Shown here: one piece after another, positions 41,685 through 50,837 of the stretch
Layout: every line of letters begins with the position of its first letter
Numbering within the stretch: position 1 is the stretch's first letter
Translations under genes and position numbers: made by a program
The notes under the pieces: model-generated
Databases searched by the model: none
What the model saw: only the letters and a program-made list of their open reading frames with translations
Told to the model about the DNA's origin: nothing
NCBI GenBank assembly: GCA_900142905.1
Contig: FSRV01000001.1
Coordinates: forward strand, 4,154,001-4,218,000
DNA length: 64,000 nt
Direction of reading: 5' to 3'
Source: Burkholderia sp. GAS332
GTDB lineage: Bacteria; Pseudomonadota; Gammaproteobacteria; Burkholderiales; Burkholderiaceae

Positions 41685-42134
41685 CTACCTGTGCGGCTCG
41701 AAGCGCACCTTGTCGAGCCCCCCGAGATACGGTCCCTGCTTGACCTCGACAAACGACGCATCCTCCAGTACCTCGAACCCATGACCGCCCGAGGCAAGCA
41801 GGATCACGTCGCCTGCACCAAGCGTGCGGCTCGTGAGGTAAGTCCGATCCGGAGCATAAAAATCGACACGCAGGCGTCCACGTTTTACAAAGAGCACCTC
41901 TTGCGTGTACTCGACTTGCCGCATGATGTGATTGTGGACATGTGCCGGAATGACCGTGCCGCGCGGATGTTCTATGTAGGCGAGCTGCTGGGAGAAATTA
42001 TCAGGGGTGAAGAAATTCACTCCACCCTTTGAATAGGAATCTGGAAGGATCATCGCCAGCATCGAGCCCTCGTGAGAAATCACTTCGGGATCTGCACACT
42101 CGATCGTTTCGCTGTCCAATGATTGCAACGCCAT
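41685..42134 (-). CDS. Small cupin-domain protein
   Basis: 149 residues from the ATG at 42134, which has AGGAG eight bases upstream; earlier in-frame ATGs do not. Cupin motif 1-like GTVIPAHVHNHIMR and motif 2-like GAGDVILLASGGHGFEVLED frame VLFVKRGRLRVDFYAPDRTY. Resembles uncharacterised cupins found in polysaccharide loci. It might bind or isomerise a nucleotide sugar, but no function is proven. A decayed second copy of its 3' end is at 50653-50756. Preceded by a repeated element. Confidence 0.7.
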   Translation of the reverse strand: MALQSLDSETIECADPEVISHEGSMLAMILPDSYSKGGVNFFTPDNFSQQLAYIEHPRGTVIPAHVHNHIMRQVEYTQEVLFVKRGRLRVDFYAPDRTYLTSRTLGAGDVILLASGGHGFEVLEDASFVEVKQGPYLGGLDKVRFEPHR

Positions 42135-42250
42135 TTGAAGGTCTCCTAATTTTCGTTGATCGCTTTCTTGCGTATTCGCCATCGATCCGCGCGTGGTCTC
42201 GCATTGAACGCGGCTCGCCGCGCGAAACACACATCCGATCCGACTGACGA

Positions 42251-42310
42251 AGCATAGTCACCAGTCAAAGCAATACGAAAGCGCTGACCGAAAACAGCAT
42301 GATGTTGGCC
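42251..42310 (-). promoter_or_regulatory. EPS repeated promoter-like element, copy upstream of cupin gene
   Basis: Core 42284-42310 (+ strand CTGACCGAAAACAGC then ATGATGTTGGCC); -10-like CTATGCT on the - strand at 42251-42257, 26 nt from the core. The whole unit, not just the core, resembles the copy at 50778-50837. About 115 nt ahead of the start codon. Confidence 0.65.
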
Positions 42311-42429
42311 GACTGACCGTCTCCCTGCAGTATCAATCTACGCCATTGATAGTATGCCGAATCAATTATCAACACTCTCGTCAGACACTCTCTCGACCCG
42401 GTGACCACGCCCTCAGGACGCGCGTGTAA

Positions 42430-43806
42430 TCACCCCGTCCATATGGAACTCCCCCAACACATTTTTCTCGCCTGGAACCGCTCGATTGCTTCGTGCAGGG
42501 TTGCAAGCCTCCCGGCGTCCCCAAGCGCTTCAATGCGCTGCCTGCCTCTCTCGATCAACTGCATTCGAAATTCCGGTTGCGTCATGATCTCGTGAAGACC
42601 ATCCGCCATGCTGCCCGGATCATTCAGGTCCAGCAGCACGCCAGCGTCCCCGACCTGATCCCGCAACGCCGTGAGGTCCGAATACAGAACGGGCACGCCT
42701 AGCTTGAACGCCTCTAGCGGTGGCAAATTGGTCGGGCCAAAATATGTCGGCATCACCAACGCCACTGCTTGGCGGTATAGATACGGAATTTCGTCATCGG
42801 GAACGAACCCGGTGAACACGACTCTGTCGTCGAGGCCGAGGTCCGCCGCGATGGAATGCACGTAGGTCTTGTTACCGAAGTCGCGCCCGGAGAAGACGGC
42901 ACCCAAACGAATACCGAATTTATCTTCCAGACTCCGCAGGCCGCGAAGCAAGTAGACGTGATTCTTATGAGGCCAGAATTGCGCCGGGTAGTAGACGTAG
43001 TCGCTTGTCAGCTGATACTTCGCTTTGATATCGATGTATCCCTGCGCGTACTCGTCATCCGACAGCAATATTCCGACAGCCGGCGAGAACGGTACTACGT
43101 GCACCCGGTCACTGTCGATGCAATACCGTCTCACCACGTTGTCTTTCCCGGCAACCGAGTCGACGAAAATGCCGGACGCTTTCTTGAGCGCCGATTGATA
43201 GAGTATTTCCCGGCGCTCGAACTCCCTCCTGATCCGCACCTCCGGGAACTCGACCTCATCGCGATGCGAAAGATCCCAGACAGTGAACAGGTAGTTGAAA
43301 TGCTCCGTGAGCAGCGCGAGTTGCGAGGGATTCGTAAAGTACACCAAGTCAGCCTTCAGCGTGCCGAGGAAGCGATCGATCGCATTCAGCTTCGCGGGAT
43401 TGTTCAGCACGCTAAATGGCGCCATATGCGTAAGCTTTACCCGCAGGCTCGTCGCAAGCCGCCTCCACCGCCTCATGGGAAAATACACCGCCTCGATCCC
43501 GCTTCGACGCAGGTCTTCCACGGATGATTCACGTGTTGTCACGAACACGACGTTGCAAAGACTGGCAGGCAGCTTCTTTACAAGGAGCGCGGCGTTCTTC
43601 GCCTGCTGATAGCCTCCTCCGGCGAGGCTGTCTTGTTCGAGGAATACCACCAGCCTGACCGGCCGGGTCAGATTGCGGCTCGGGGGCGTTCTCGTCTCAA
43701 GTGTCTGGCCGCTACGGGTTTCGAGTTCGCACGCAACTGTCGCTAGAGACGCTACTGAAGCGTCCGTCATCCGCGGCGCCCAACGAGAACGAATGTAATT
43801 CAGCAT
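42430..43806 (-). CDS. Glycosyltransferase family 4
   Basis: A 458-residue protein with a ~50-residue N-terminal extension, then VRLVVFLEQDSLAGGGYQQA and the C-terminal donor domain: YYPAQFWPHKNHVYLLRGLR, LDDRVVFTGFVPDDEIPYLY, MPTYFGPTNLPPLEAFKLGVPVLYSD. The FWPHKNH and GPTNLPPLEA motifs are typical of mannosyltransferase-like GT4 enzymes. AGGGA is five bases ahead of the ATG. Stands alone behind its own promoter element, consistent with a separate transcript. Confidence 0.87.
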   Translation of the reverse strand: MLNYIRSRWAPRMTDASVASLATVACELETRSGQTLETRTPPSRNLTRPVRLVVFLEQDSLAGGGYQQAKNAALLVKKLPASLCNVVFVTTRESSVEDLRRSGIEAVYFPMRRWRRLATSLRVKLTHMAPFSVLNNPAKLNAIDRFLGTLKADLVYFTNPSQLALLTEHFNYLFTVWDLSHRDEVEFPEVRIRREFERREILYQSALKKASGIFVDSVAGKDNVVRRYCIDSDRVHVVPFSPAVGILLSDDEYAQGYIDIKAKYQLTSDYVYYPAQFWPHKNHVYLLRGLRSLEDKFGIRLGAVFSGRDFGNKTYVHSIAADLGLDDRVVFTGFVPDDEIPYLYRQAVALVMPTYFGPTNLPPLEAFKLGVPVLYSDLTALRDQVGDAGVLLDLNDPGSMADGLHEIMTQPEFRMQLIERGRQRIEALGDAGRLATLHEAIERFQARKMCWGSSIWTG

Positions 43807-44201
43807 GTTATCCCTGAGATGAAGGCAAAAAACATGTTTGATTTGATGACGTCGGCTTGCCGTTCCTTTCTAGTTCCCCGCAGCAAGCTACGACGCCCAG
43901 TTTGCTGTAAGGTCTTCAAGATCGCGCACCCTCACCCTGTTCAGCGTCGTCGCCCCTACCAGCATAGTCAGCACCGCCGCGACCAGGAAAATTGGTGACC
44001 GATAACGGCAAGGTGTTGGCTGCCTGTTGGGGTTGGGCACCGCAACGCGCCCGCGTTCTAGATCCCGGCATCCAGGATCGTCCAAGAGGATGCTCGTTCC
44101 TTTCGTTATACTAATGTTTTTTAAACGAAAAATAATAGAAGGCTGTCATCAACGAATCAAAGCACGAAGTGGCCGGCTGTCGCTATCCATCGCGGCGCCG
44201 T
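43807..44201. other. 395-bp intergenic region with a promoter element
   Basis: Contains the repeated element (43961-44020). The right half is AT-richer (around 44100-44140) and has no recognisable gene. Confidence 0.5.
43961..44020 (-). promoter_or_regulatory. EPS repeated promoter-like element, copy upstream of GT4 gene
   Basis: Core 43995-44020 (+ strand GTGACCGATAACGGC then AAGGTGTTGGC); -10-like CTATGCT on the - strand at 43961-43967, 27 nt from the core. About 155 nt ahead of the ATG at 43806. Confidence 0.65.
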
Positions 44202-46241
44202 TCACGGGTTTGTGGCGCACGCGCCTTCGTCAGTTCGAGGACCGGCATGCCTCGGCGGTAGTGCGTCAAAAGCGGGTGGCCGCGGACGAAACGCGGCGGG
44301 TAAATCAAAGTCCTTTAGGCGAGGCCTACGCTCGGAAAATTGAAAGACATCGGTTCGGTCGACACACACGTTCTCCGTTGACTTCGGCAAGAATCGCTTA
44401 TTCAGAAAGCCAGGGCCTGAAAGGACCACGCATCCGCTCCTAATCATCAAGTTATTGCTCAACTCGTTATATTTAGGCGCGCCCACATCGTCCACGAGAA
44501 TGTTGCGAAGATTGGGATATTTCCCATAAGCATCCCCCTGATAGGGAACAGCATGCAAGGCCATCCTCAACTGTCCCTTCGGATCGGTTACCGCGTCGGC
44601 CTGCCACGTCAAACCGCGGTCGTCGATGCTGATGGGAGGCACACTGTCGACAAACAGGTTTTCTTCTACGGCGGTGTCTCGTCCGCCACCGACGTAGACC
44701 GCATTGGGAACCTTGTAGAAAACATTTCGTTGGACGGTTGTGCCGCTCACCATGTCGTCGAGGTACACACCCCGCGCATCTGACGACCCCTCGCCTACGT
44801 TGTGCAGAAAATTGCCGACGATCGCGTTACCGCGCTCCGTCCAGTCACGCCCCAGATAGATCGCACCGGCATCGCTGGTACTTTTCACCACGTCATGGAT
44901 GTCATTGAACCTGACGACGTTGTCGTTGCCGTCGATCATGATCGCAACGTGAGGGGCATCGTAAATGCGATTACGCTCAGCGACGTTGCCCACACCCGCC
45001 AGGCGTATTCCGGGCCGGTAGGTGGTGTTCCACAGATTAAAATCGTAAATATCGTTGTCCTTTGCCACCAGGTTGCCAGGGGTTAGCGTTTTGCGATCTC
45101 CGCCGGAAAGGTACACCCCCCCATCTCCAACATCGTGGATCCGGTTGCCGGCAACCTCGATGTTTTTGCCCGTCGCGTCAATCGCCCGTCCCCCAATGCC
45201 CCGGATCTCCGCGTTGCGGATCTGCACGCTCTGCGAGTCGCGGATGACGATCGCCGGACCTCGTGCTAGCTTGAAATTCAAACCGGTCAGATCGATATGG
45301 CTCGCACCCTCGATCCTTAGCAGCGTTTCCGCGTCAGATACCTCGGCGTGCGAGAGATCGCTGGACGGAGGCCAGAAATAGATTCGCTGGTTTGCTGCAT
45401 CTAAAACCCAGTCGCGTGGAGATACCAGTTGTGACAGCACGTTCTGAATAAAAAATCTTTGCCCGGTGCGCATGGAGAAGGCCGGCGTGCCGCCCAACTC
45501 GAACGAGTCCGTACGACCATCAGTTACCGTCACCGGCAGCGCTTCCATCGACCAGTCGTAGTACCAATAGCCTACTGCCCACGCCCCCCGTCCCAGGATG
45601 AAGCCGGCGGGCAGAGGCTGGTCCGCCACGAATTGCTGGCCAGTCTTGCCCTTCACTGCTGCGATATGGGCATAGTCAGATTTTGGCCAACGCGCAAGCG
45701 GCATTCGCTCGCCATTAAAATAGAGTTCCGTGTTTGCGACCTCCGGTTCCGCACCCCAACCGTGGCGCTCCAGGTCGTGCAACACGAGCCCACTGCCCGA
45801 AAGATCGAGAACACGGACCGCAATCCTCGAGGCACCTGTCAACTCGCCGGCTTCGCCTGGCCTGAGTGTCCGAAACCCGGCAAGCGGTTTCCCGCCGCTG
45901 ATCCACACCGTGCCCGGATGAATGGCATAGATGCATAGCGGGGCATTGGGCGAACCGGATGCCCCAGCGGGAATCACGATTGGACTCGACACGCGATACA
46001 CCCCATCCACGATCGCAATGGCAATGGGTGTTGACGAGAAGCCTGGCTTCCTCCGGAACGCGATAACGCGCCTTACCGCTTCTCCAAGGTCCGCAAGCGG
46101 GCCGTTGGAACTGCCAATATTCAGTGACCGGCCAGAGGCCAGATTGCTGCCGTCGGGCGCGACATAAAGCTTAAAAGCGTTGGCGTATTCGGCACACAAA
46201 ATCATCAACGCGGTGCTCAGGATAATGAACGCTTTCCTCAT
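44202..46241 (-). CDS. Exported right-handed beta-helix protein (polysaccharide lyase/epimerase-like)
   Basis: A 679-residue protein with signal peptide (IILSTALMILCAEYANA). An N-terminal beta-rich region (FKLYVAPDGSNLASG, GTVWISGGKPLAGF) is followed by parallel beta-helix coils from ~residue 330 (SVQIRNAEIRGIGGRAIDAT, IEVAGNRIHDVGDGGVYLSG, NVVRFNDIHDVVKSTSDAGAI). It probably acts on the EPS in the periplasm, as lyase or epimerase do in other clusters; the catalytic residues are not identifiable. Its ATG overlaps the wzy stop, so the two are coupled. Confidence 0.8.
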   Translation of the reverse strand: MRKAFIILSTALMILCAEYANAFKLYVAPDGSNLASGRSLNIGSSNGPLADLGEAVRRVIAFRRKPGFSSTPIAIAIVDGVYRVSSPIVIPAGASGSPNAPLCIYAIHPGTVWISGGKPLAGFRTLRPGEAGELTGASRIAVRVLDLSGSGLVLHDLERHGWGAEPEVANTELYFNGERMPLARWPKSDYAHIAAVKGKTGQQFVADQPLPAGFILGRGAWAVGYWYYDWSMEALPVTVTDGRTDSFELGGTPAFSMRTGQRFFIQNVLSQLVSPRDWVLDAANQRIYFWPPSSDLSHAEVSDAETLLRIEGASHIDLTGLNFKLARGPAIVIRDSQSVQIRNAEIRGIGGRAIDATGKNIEVAGNRIHDVGDGGVYLSGGDRKTLTPGNLVAKDNDIYDFNLWNTTYRPGIRLAGVGNVAERNRIYDAPHVAIMIDGNDNVVRFNDIHDVVKSTSDAGAIYLGRDWTERGNAIVGNFLHNVGEGSSDARGVYLDDMVSGTTVQRNVFYKVPNAVYVGGGRDTAVEENLFVDSVPPISIDDRGLTWQADAVTDPKGQLRMALHAVPYQGDAYGKYPNLRNILVDDVGAPKYNELSNNLMIRSGCVVLSGPGFLNKRFLPKSTENVCVDRTDVFQFSERRPRLKDFDLPAAFRPRPPAFDALPPRHAGPRTDEGACATNP

Positions 46242-47524
46242 GAAACGCTCGAGGCCGTAACGACTTGGGGGGCGGCCCTGCCCAGGGTTTCATCGGCGGC
46301 CTCCGCAGGGAAGGCGATGGTCCTCGCGCTCACGGGGCGCGAAGCGCTCCGGGTCTCAAACTGTCCTTTATAGAGAAGCAAAGCCAAGGAGATCAATATG
46401 ACTTTGTCATACATGAATATCGCCCCATTGAACTGCATCGACAGCACAAGGAGTACGATCTCGGCAAAGCTGTTTCGAGCGAAAAGAATAGCCAGTACCG
46501 CAAACCCGCCAACGCCATATAGCAGGAACATATTGATCAACGCGTTGTCACTTGCACCAGCCGTGAACCCTGCCGCCGCCGCGAAGTCGCCCCTGACCAC
46601 GTATGAAAGAGACTCGGAAGGGACACCGAAGATATAGCCTTTTTCAAGCATTTGACCCATCGCCAGGAACGGGTATATCAGTCGAATACGACCCGACTCG
46701 TCCGAGCCATACATCAATGCCTCCAATCTGTCGCCTAGCAGAACCGCCGCACCGACCAGGAACGCAAGACCGAGAAGCATGATGCCGACGTTTCTGGACA
46801 ACGCTTTCCAATTGGTGACAAGTAGCACAGCAATGAGCGCGGCAATTCCCGATGCCGTTTGGGCAAGCAAGGCGATCACCATGCCGACTACCACGAAGCA
46901 TGTTCTTTCGGCTCGATTCGTGGACATGACTTTTTGACTTGCGAACACCAGACATAAGATGACGAAACCTAGATAGGAAGGCTCCGCATAAGTCGCGGCC
47001 GGGCGTATTAGCGTGAGGACACCATGCTCCGCGCCAAATTTCAGCCAGCAATCTGCCGATGTGCCGCAGTTCGCGAGACTGATGGGTTTAGGCAGCAGGT
47101 TATAGGGTAAAAAGAACCTGCCGCTGCGAGCAGTGTACAGATCGATGGCCTGCAAGGCCGTGATCAGAAGGAGACCCAAAATGATGATCCACAGCGCACG
47201 CCTGATTCGTACATGAGCCGCTTGATCGAACCTCGGTTTTATGTTCTTGAATGCGACAAGGATAAAAAGACAAAGCGCTTCCCTGCCCGCGCGGACCAGC
47301 ATGTCGAACGAAATTCCACCCGGAGCAAAAATGATCGGCACGACGAGGAACACCGCACCGGCCAGCGCGAGACCCAAGGAAAGAAGCGTCAAATTTCTGA
47401 GACCGTAAATAAGCGCCACGACGAAACACGCGCCCGCGACCGACAAGTGGACGGTATATCCAATCTGCAACGTGAATACGCACACTATCGCGAGGAAAAA
47501 GTGCACGAGGTTCAGCTTGACCAT
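46238..47524 (-). CDS. O-antigen/EPS polymerase-like membrane protein (Wzy)
   Basis: 428 residues from MVKLNLVHFFLAIVCVFTLQ (AGGAA seven bases upstream; an earlier in-frame ATG lacks this). About 11 membrane helices and a large periplasmic loop (RSGRFFLPYNLLPKPISLAN, CGTSADCWLKFG) followed by RPAATYAEPSYLGFVILCLV, which fits Wzy topology. Expected to polymerise lipid-linked repeat units. Coupled to the downstream beta-helix gene. Assignment rests on topology and context. Confidence 0.75.
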   Translation of the reverse strand: MVKLNLVHFFLAIVCVFTLQIGYTVHLSVAGACFVVALIYGLRNLTLLSLGLALAGAVFLVVPIIFAPGGISFDMLVRAGREALCLFILVAFKNIKPRFDQAAHVRIRRALWIIILGLLLITALQAIDLYTARSGRFFLPYNLLPKPISLANCGTSADCWLKFGAEHGVLTLIRPAATYAEPSYLGFVILCLVFASQKVMSTNRAERTCFVVVGMVIALLAQTASGIAALIAVLLVTNWKALSRNVGIMLLGLAFLVGAAVLLGDRLEALMYGSDESGRIRLIYPFLAMGQMLEKGYIFGVPSESLSYVVRGDFAAAAGFTAGASDNALINMFLLYGVGGFAVLAILFARNSFAEIVLLVLSMQFNGAIFMYDKVILISLALLLYKGQFETRSASRPVSARTIAFPAEAADETLGRAAPQVVTASSVS

Positions 47525-47826
47525 TTTATTTCCTGGTCGATTCGATGGGAAGTTCTCCGAACAGATCTTCAAGCATCGTCGCCGCCGGTTTGGCACCGGG
47601 CACGCGAAGCGGCATGGAAAAACAGGTGACGGGCCTGGCCGCATAGGGGCTATCACTTGACAATGCAAATAATCCTATTCATCGACCCAAGGTGCATAAG
47701 GTCATCATGATCGTATGCTGCGGTTCTGCGCCAGGATATCCACTGACCGATATCGACAAGGTGTTGGCCGACCGTCTCCGACAAGCCAGGTTCCCTCCAT
47801 TCGCGTGGTATGCCGACGGCCGCGCA
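47525..47826. other. 302-bp intergenic region upstream of the wzy-like gene
   Basis: Holds the repeated element at 47711-47768. No other signal or gene recognised. Confidence 0.5.
47711..47768 (-). promoter_or_regulatory. EPS repeated promoter-like element, copy upstream of wzy-like gene
   Basis: Core 47743-47768 (+ strand CTGACCGATATCGAC then AAGGTGTTGGC). The -10-like position has a weaker box (CATACGA on the - strand, 47711-47717) 25 nt from the core. About 190 nt ahead of the ATG at 47524. Confidence 0.6.
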
Positions 47827-49308
47827 TTAGGAGACTCGTGTCTGTGGTTCGGCGAGCGCTCCATCGGCTGCCCCATCGATCGCCGAAACGTGCCGGAATA
47901 TCTGCTTTCTGAAGAACACCATAAAAATCGCATAATCGGCGAACAAGCTCGCGAACACGGTTGACCAGACCACCCATGCCACCGACCCGAGCGCATTCAG
48001 CAAGATGATCTTCAGCGGCAGCGCCGTGGCGCAAAACAGCCCGACTGCAAACAGTTGCGATCTCAGCTCTCCCATGCCGTTCATAAAGATCGCAAAAGCA
48101 CTTCCGAAGGAGTCGAGGACGACCCAGACTGCCACCGCGCAAAGTAGCAGCGCAGGCACTTGCAGACGCGCCCCTATCCAGAGGTGCAGAAGCCACGGCG
48201 ACGCTAGAAGTATCGTGCCGCTCATCAGCAACGCAAGCAGACTGACAGCGGACAGCGAGATCTTGAGCGTGTTCAGGATGAACAGCCGATCCCCCCTCGC
48301 TTTCGCGTCCGCGTAGAGTCCCCACAGGGGTCCTGTCAGCATCGCTACTGTCACGGGCACGAATTGGAATAGCCGCTGTGCGATTGCAAGCCGGGCTACT
48401 TCGGACGCACCCAGGATGTGCGACACGATCAGCGCGTCGCTTCCCCACCCGCACATTGCTCCTATCTGCAACGCAAAGAACACCCAGCCGGAGCTCAGGA
48501 GCACTTTCCAGTCATGCCACGCAGAAGTACTCCTGTCCGGACGAAAGGAAAAGATTTTCTCCCGGTACAACCGTATCAACAATAACAACGAACCGAAAAC
48601 CTGCATGCCATAGGTTGCACCAATCAGATAAGGGATCGGCGCGTGGTACCTGGCACACGCAAACAGCAGGGGCAGTGCGCACAGATATCCAATCGAAGAG
48701 GCAATATGAGGCTCCCATGCGCGCTGCAAGCCTTGAAAGACCTTTCTGACGCCGCCTAGCGGAATGTTTGCGCAAAAGAGCGCGATGAAAACAAGAACTG
48801 ATGTTTGCGCCTCGTGCGCGGCCATCTGTGATCGGATCTTGATGACCCTGTGAAGCCCGACGACGCTCAGTGCGCCGGCGAGGACCAAAGCCGCGAGCAC
48901 GCCGATAGCAATCAGCAACCACACTCCGCGACTGACGATCGTCTGCAGCCTCCAGCGCTCGTCCGTCGATTTCGCATGAGCGACGAGATTGACCAAGCCG
49001 TTTCCCACGCCCAGATCGAGCAGGGAGAGCATGGCGGCAAGACTCGAAATGGTCATCCAGACGCCAAAGCGCTCCTGACCCAGGTAGGGAAGTGTCAATG
49101 AAACAGAACACAGGAGGACCATCAATCCCAACGCGGCGCTCACGGCGTTGAAAACCATCGAACGTCCAGCGCGTATATACCGGTCCTTGTCCCGCTCACT
49201 CGATGCACTGCCCCCCTGTGGAAACAAGCGCGATCGAACAATCGACCCGACCCGCCGGATCATCGCCGAGACCGCTCCTCGAGAGCACGATGGGTCGATG
49301 CGCGACAT
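47827..49308 (-). CDS. EPS flippase (Wzx-like)
   Basis: A 493-residue PST/MATE-like flippase with ~12 helices. Signatures: VSLTLPYLGQERFGVWMTIS, LDLGVGNGLVNLVAHA, SSGWVFFALQIGAMCGWGSD, ILGASEVARLAIAQRLFQF. AGGGAG precedes the ATG by five bases. It translocates the EPS repeat unit. Second flippase of the window (the first, at 31910, lies in the LPS-type gene group). Only a degenerate, gapped match to the repeated element lies upstream (49346-49371). Confidence 0.87.
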   Translation of the reverse strand: MSRIDPSCSRGAVSAMIRRVGSIVRSRLFPQGGSASSERDKDRYIRAGRSMVFNAVSAALGLMVLLCSVSLTLPYLGQERFGVWMTISSLAAMLSLLDLGVGNGLVNLVAHAKSTDERWRLQTIVSRGVWLLIAIGVLAALVLAGALSVVGLHRVIKIRSQMAAHEAQTSVLVFIALFCANIPLGGVRKVFQGLQRAWEPHIASSIGYLCALPLLFACARYHAPIPYLIGATYGMQVFGSLLLLIRLYREKIFSFRPDRSTSAWHDWKVLLSSGWVFFALQIGAMCGWGSDALIVSHILGASEVARLAIAQRLFQFVPVTVAMLTGPLWGLYADAKARGDRLFILNTLKISLSAVSLLALLMSGTILLASPWLLHLWIGARLQVPALLLCAVAVWVVLDSFGSAFAIFMNGMGELRSQLFAVGLFCATALPLKIILLNALGSVAWVVWSTVFASLFADYAIFMVFFRKQIFRHVSAIDGAADGALAEPQTRVS

Positions 49309-49449
49309 GTCGGCTCCCTAGCAGGAGAGGGTCGCGTCACACCGGCCGGCCAGAAAATGAAAGGTGCGAGCCGGCCAGTTCGTTCTACAGATGAAAAAGT
49401 GCATATCAGGACATGTCGTTGTATTTCGAATAGGGTCGACCTACGTTCA

Positions 49450-50565
49450 TTAGAGCGATTCCATTAGTTGTCTGACCGCGCCGACCACGCGGTCCTGCTT
49501 TTCATCTGTCAGCGCAAGTCCGCTCGGCAAATAGAATCCGCGCCGGCCCATGCGCTCCGCTATTGGATAACGCTCGTCGGTGAAGAGTCCCATCTTTCGA
49601 AACACCGGCTGTTCGTGCATGGGCCAAAAGAAAGGTCGCGTGTCTACGCCCAGTTCGGCCAGGTGCGCGCGGGCTTCGTCCCCGCTTAAGGGGATATCGT
49701 CCTTCAGGATCAAGCCATAAACCCAAAAGATACTTTCACCGTAAGGTTCAGATGGCGGAGATAGTTCGAGCCCCGCCACGTCATGCAGCAGACGACCGTA
49801 CCTGTGCCCGATTTGCCGCTTTCGAAGCGTATGCCTCGTGAGACTTTCCAACTGGGCAAGTCCAACGGCAGCTTGAAGATTGCTCATCCTGTAATTCCAA
49901 CCCAGCTCCTCATGGATGAACCGCCGTTTCGGCATGAAGCAAAGGTTGCGCAAACTCTTGGCCCGCGCATGGAGCGCCTCGTCGTTGCACAACACCATGC
50001 CGCCTTCTCCCGTCGTGATGTTCTTGTTCGAATAAAAGCTAAGACAAGAGATAGCACCGAAGCTTCCGCAAGGGCGGCCTTTGTATGTCAGGCCGATAGC
50101 TTGCGCGGCGTCTTCGATGATCGGAATCCCGTATCTGGATGCGAGTTCGATAACTGGGTCCATATCCACTGGCAGCCCGAAAATATGGACCACCATGATT
50201 GCTCGTGTACGGGGAGTAATGGCGCCTTCGATCTTCGTCACGTCCATATTCCACGTCACGGGATCGGAATCGACCAGCACCGGCTTCGCGCCGGCTTTTA
50301 CCACCGCGGCCGCACAAGAGATGATCGTGTGGGCGGGCAGTATCACTTCGTCTCCAGGTCCGATCTTCAAACTCGCTACGGCTATGTCGAGCGCAGCTGT
50401 CCCGTTCGCGACGGAAACTGCGTAGCGGCGGTTCATCTGTTCCGCCATTCCATTTTCGAATTTTTCTACAAACGCCCCGTCCGCGGAAATCCATCCGCTG
50501 ACTATGCATTCGCCCAAATACCGCGCCTCGTTACCGTCAAGCAGCGGTTCATTAACAGGTATCAT
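49450..50565 (-). CDS. Sugar aminotransferase, DegT/DnrJ/EryC1/StrS family (perosamine-synthase-like)
   Basis: 371 residues from MIPVNEPLLDGNEARYLGEC; upstream ATGs add ten atypical residues. PLP features: YAVSVANGTAALDIAV, GPGDEVILPAHTIISCAAAV, IPIIEDAAQAIG, and SFYSNKNITTGEGGMV with the catalytic Lys. FMPKRRFIHEELGWNYRMSN is close to GDP-perosamine synthases. That would fit GDP-mannose from ManC, but no GDP-mannose dehydratase gene is in the window, so the substrate is uncertain. Confidence 0.85.
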   Translation of the reverse strand: MIPVNEPLLDGNEARYLGECIVSGWISADGAFVEKFENGMAEQMNRRYAVSVANGTAALDIAVASLKIGPGDEVILPAHTIISCAAAVVKAGAKPVLVDSDPVTWNMDVTKIEGAITPRTRAIMVVHIFGLPVDMDPVIELASRYGIPIIEDAAQAIGLTYKGRPCGSFGAISCLSFYSNKNITTGEGGMVLCNDEALHARAKSLRNLCFMPKRRFIHEELGWNYRMSNLQAAVGLAQLESLTRHTLRKRQIGHRYGRLLHDVAGLELSPPSEPYGESIFWVYGLILKDDIPLSGDEARAHLAELGVDTRPFFWPMHEQPVFRKMGLFTDERYPIAERMGRRGFYLPSGLALTDEKQDRVVGAVRQLMESL

Positions 50566-50652
50566 CCTCAATCCCCTATCCATCATTCGCACCATTCATT
50601 TTGTTTGGGCCAGGATCGCAGCGATGCTATCCAAGGGAATCCAGGCGCACCC

Positions 50653-50756
50653 TGTCACGCCCCCGAGATGCGACTCCTGCTTGACTTCGACGAACGACGC
50701 ATCCCCGCGTATCTCCAGGCCATGACCGCCCGCGCCGGGCATGCGGCCCCGCACCA
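50653..50756 (-). pseudogene. Remnant of a second cupin gene (3' end)
   Basis: The leftward frame gives AGGHGLEIRGDASFVEVKQE then SHLGGV. It aligns with GGHGFEVLEDASFVEVKQGP YLGGL at the end of the intact cupin. It lies between a repeated promoter element and the aminotransferase gene and now forms part of that gene's leader. Confidence 0.75.
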
Positions 50757-50777
50757 TAGGTCAAGTCAGCCTGAGTG

Positions 50778-50837
50778 AGCATAGCTACCAAACCAACGTA
50801 ATACAAAAAGGCTGGCCGAAAATGGCATGGTGTTGGC
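50778..50837 (-). promoter_or_regulatory. EPS repeated promoter-like element, copy upstream of cupin relic/aminotransferase
   Basis: Core 50812-50837 (+ strand CTGGCCGAAAATGGC then ATGGTGTTGGC); -10-like CTATGCT on the - strand at 50778-50784, 27 nt from the core. About 210 nt ahead of the aminotransferase ATG. Similarity to the copy at 42251 extends along the whole unit. Confidence 0.65.

Noticed and set aside
49320..49371. Copy of the EPS element upstream of the EPS flippase gene
   Set aside because: It needs insertions and deletions to align (about 19 matches), lacks a good -10, and would leave almost no leader before a start codon that has its own strong ribosome site. Kept only as a possible degenerate copy.
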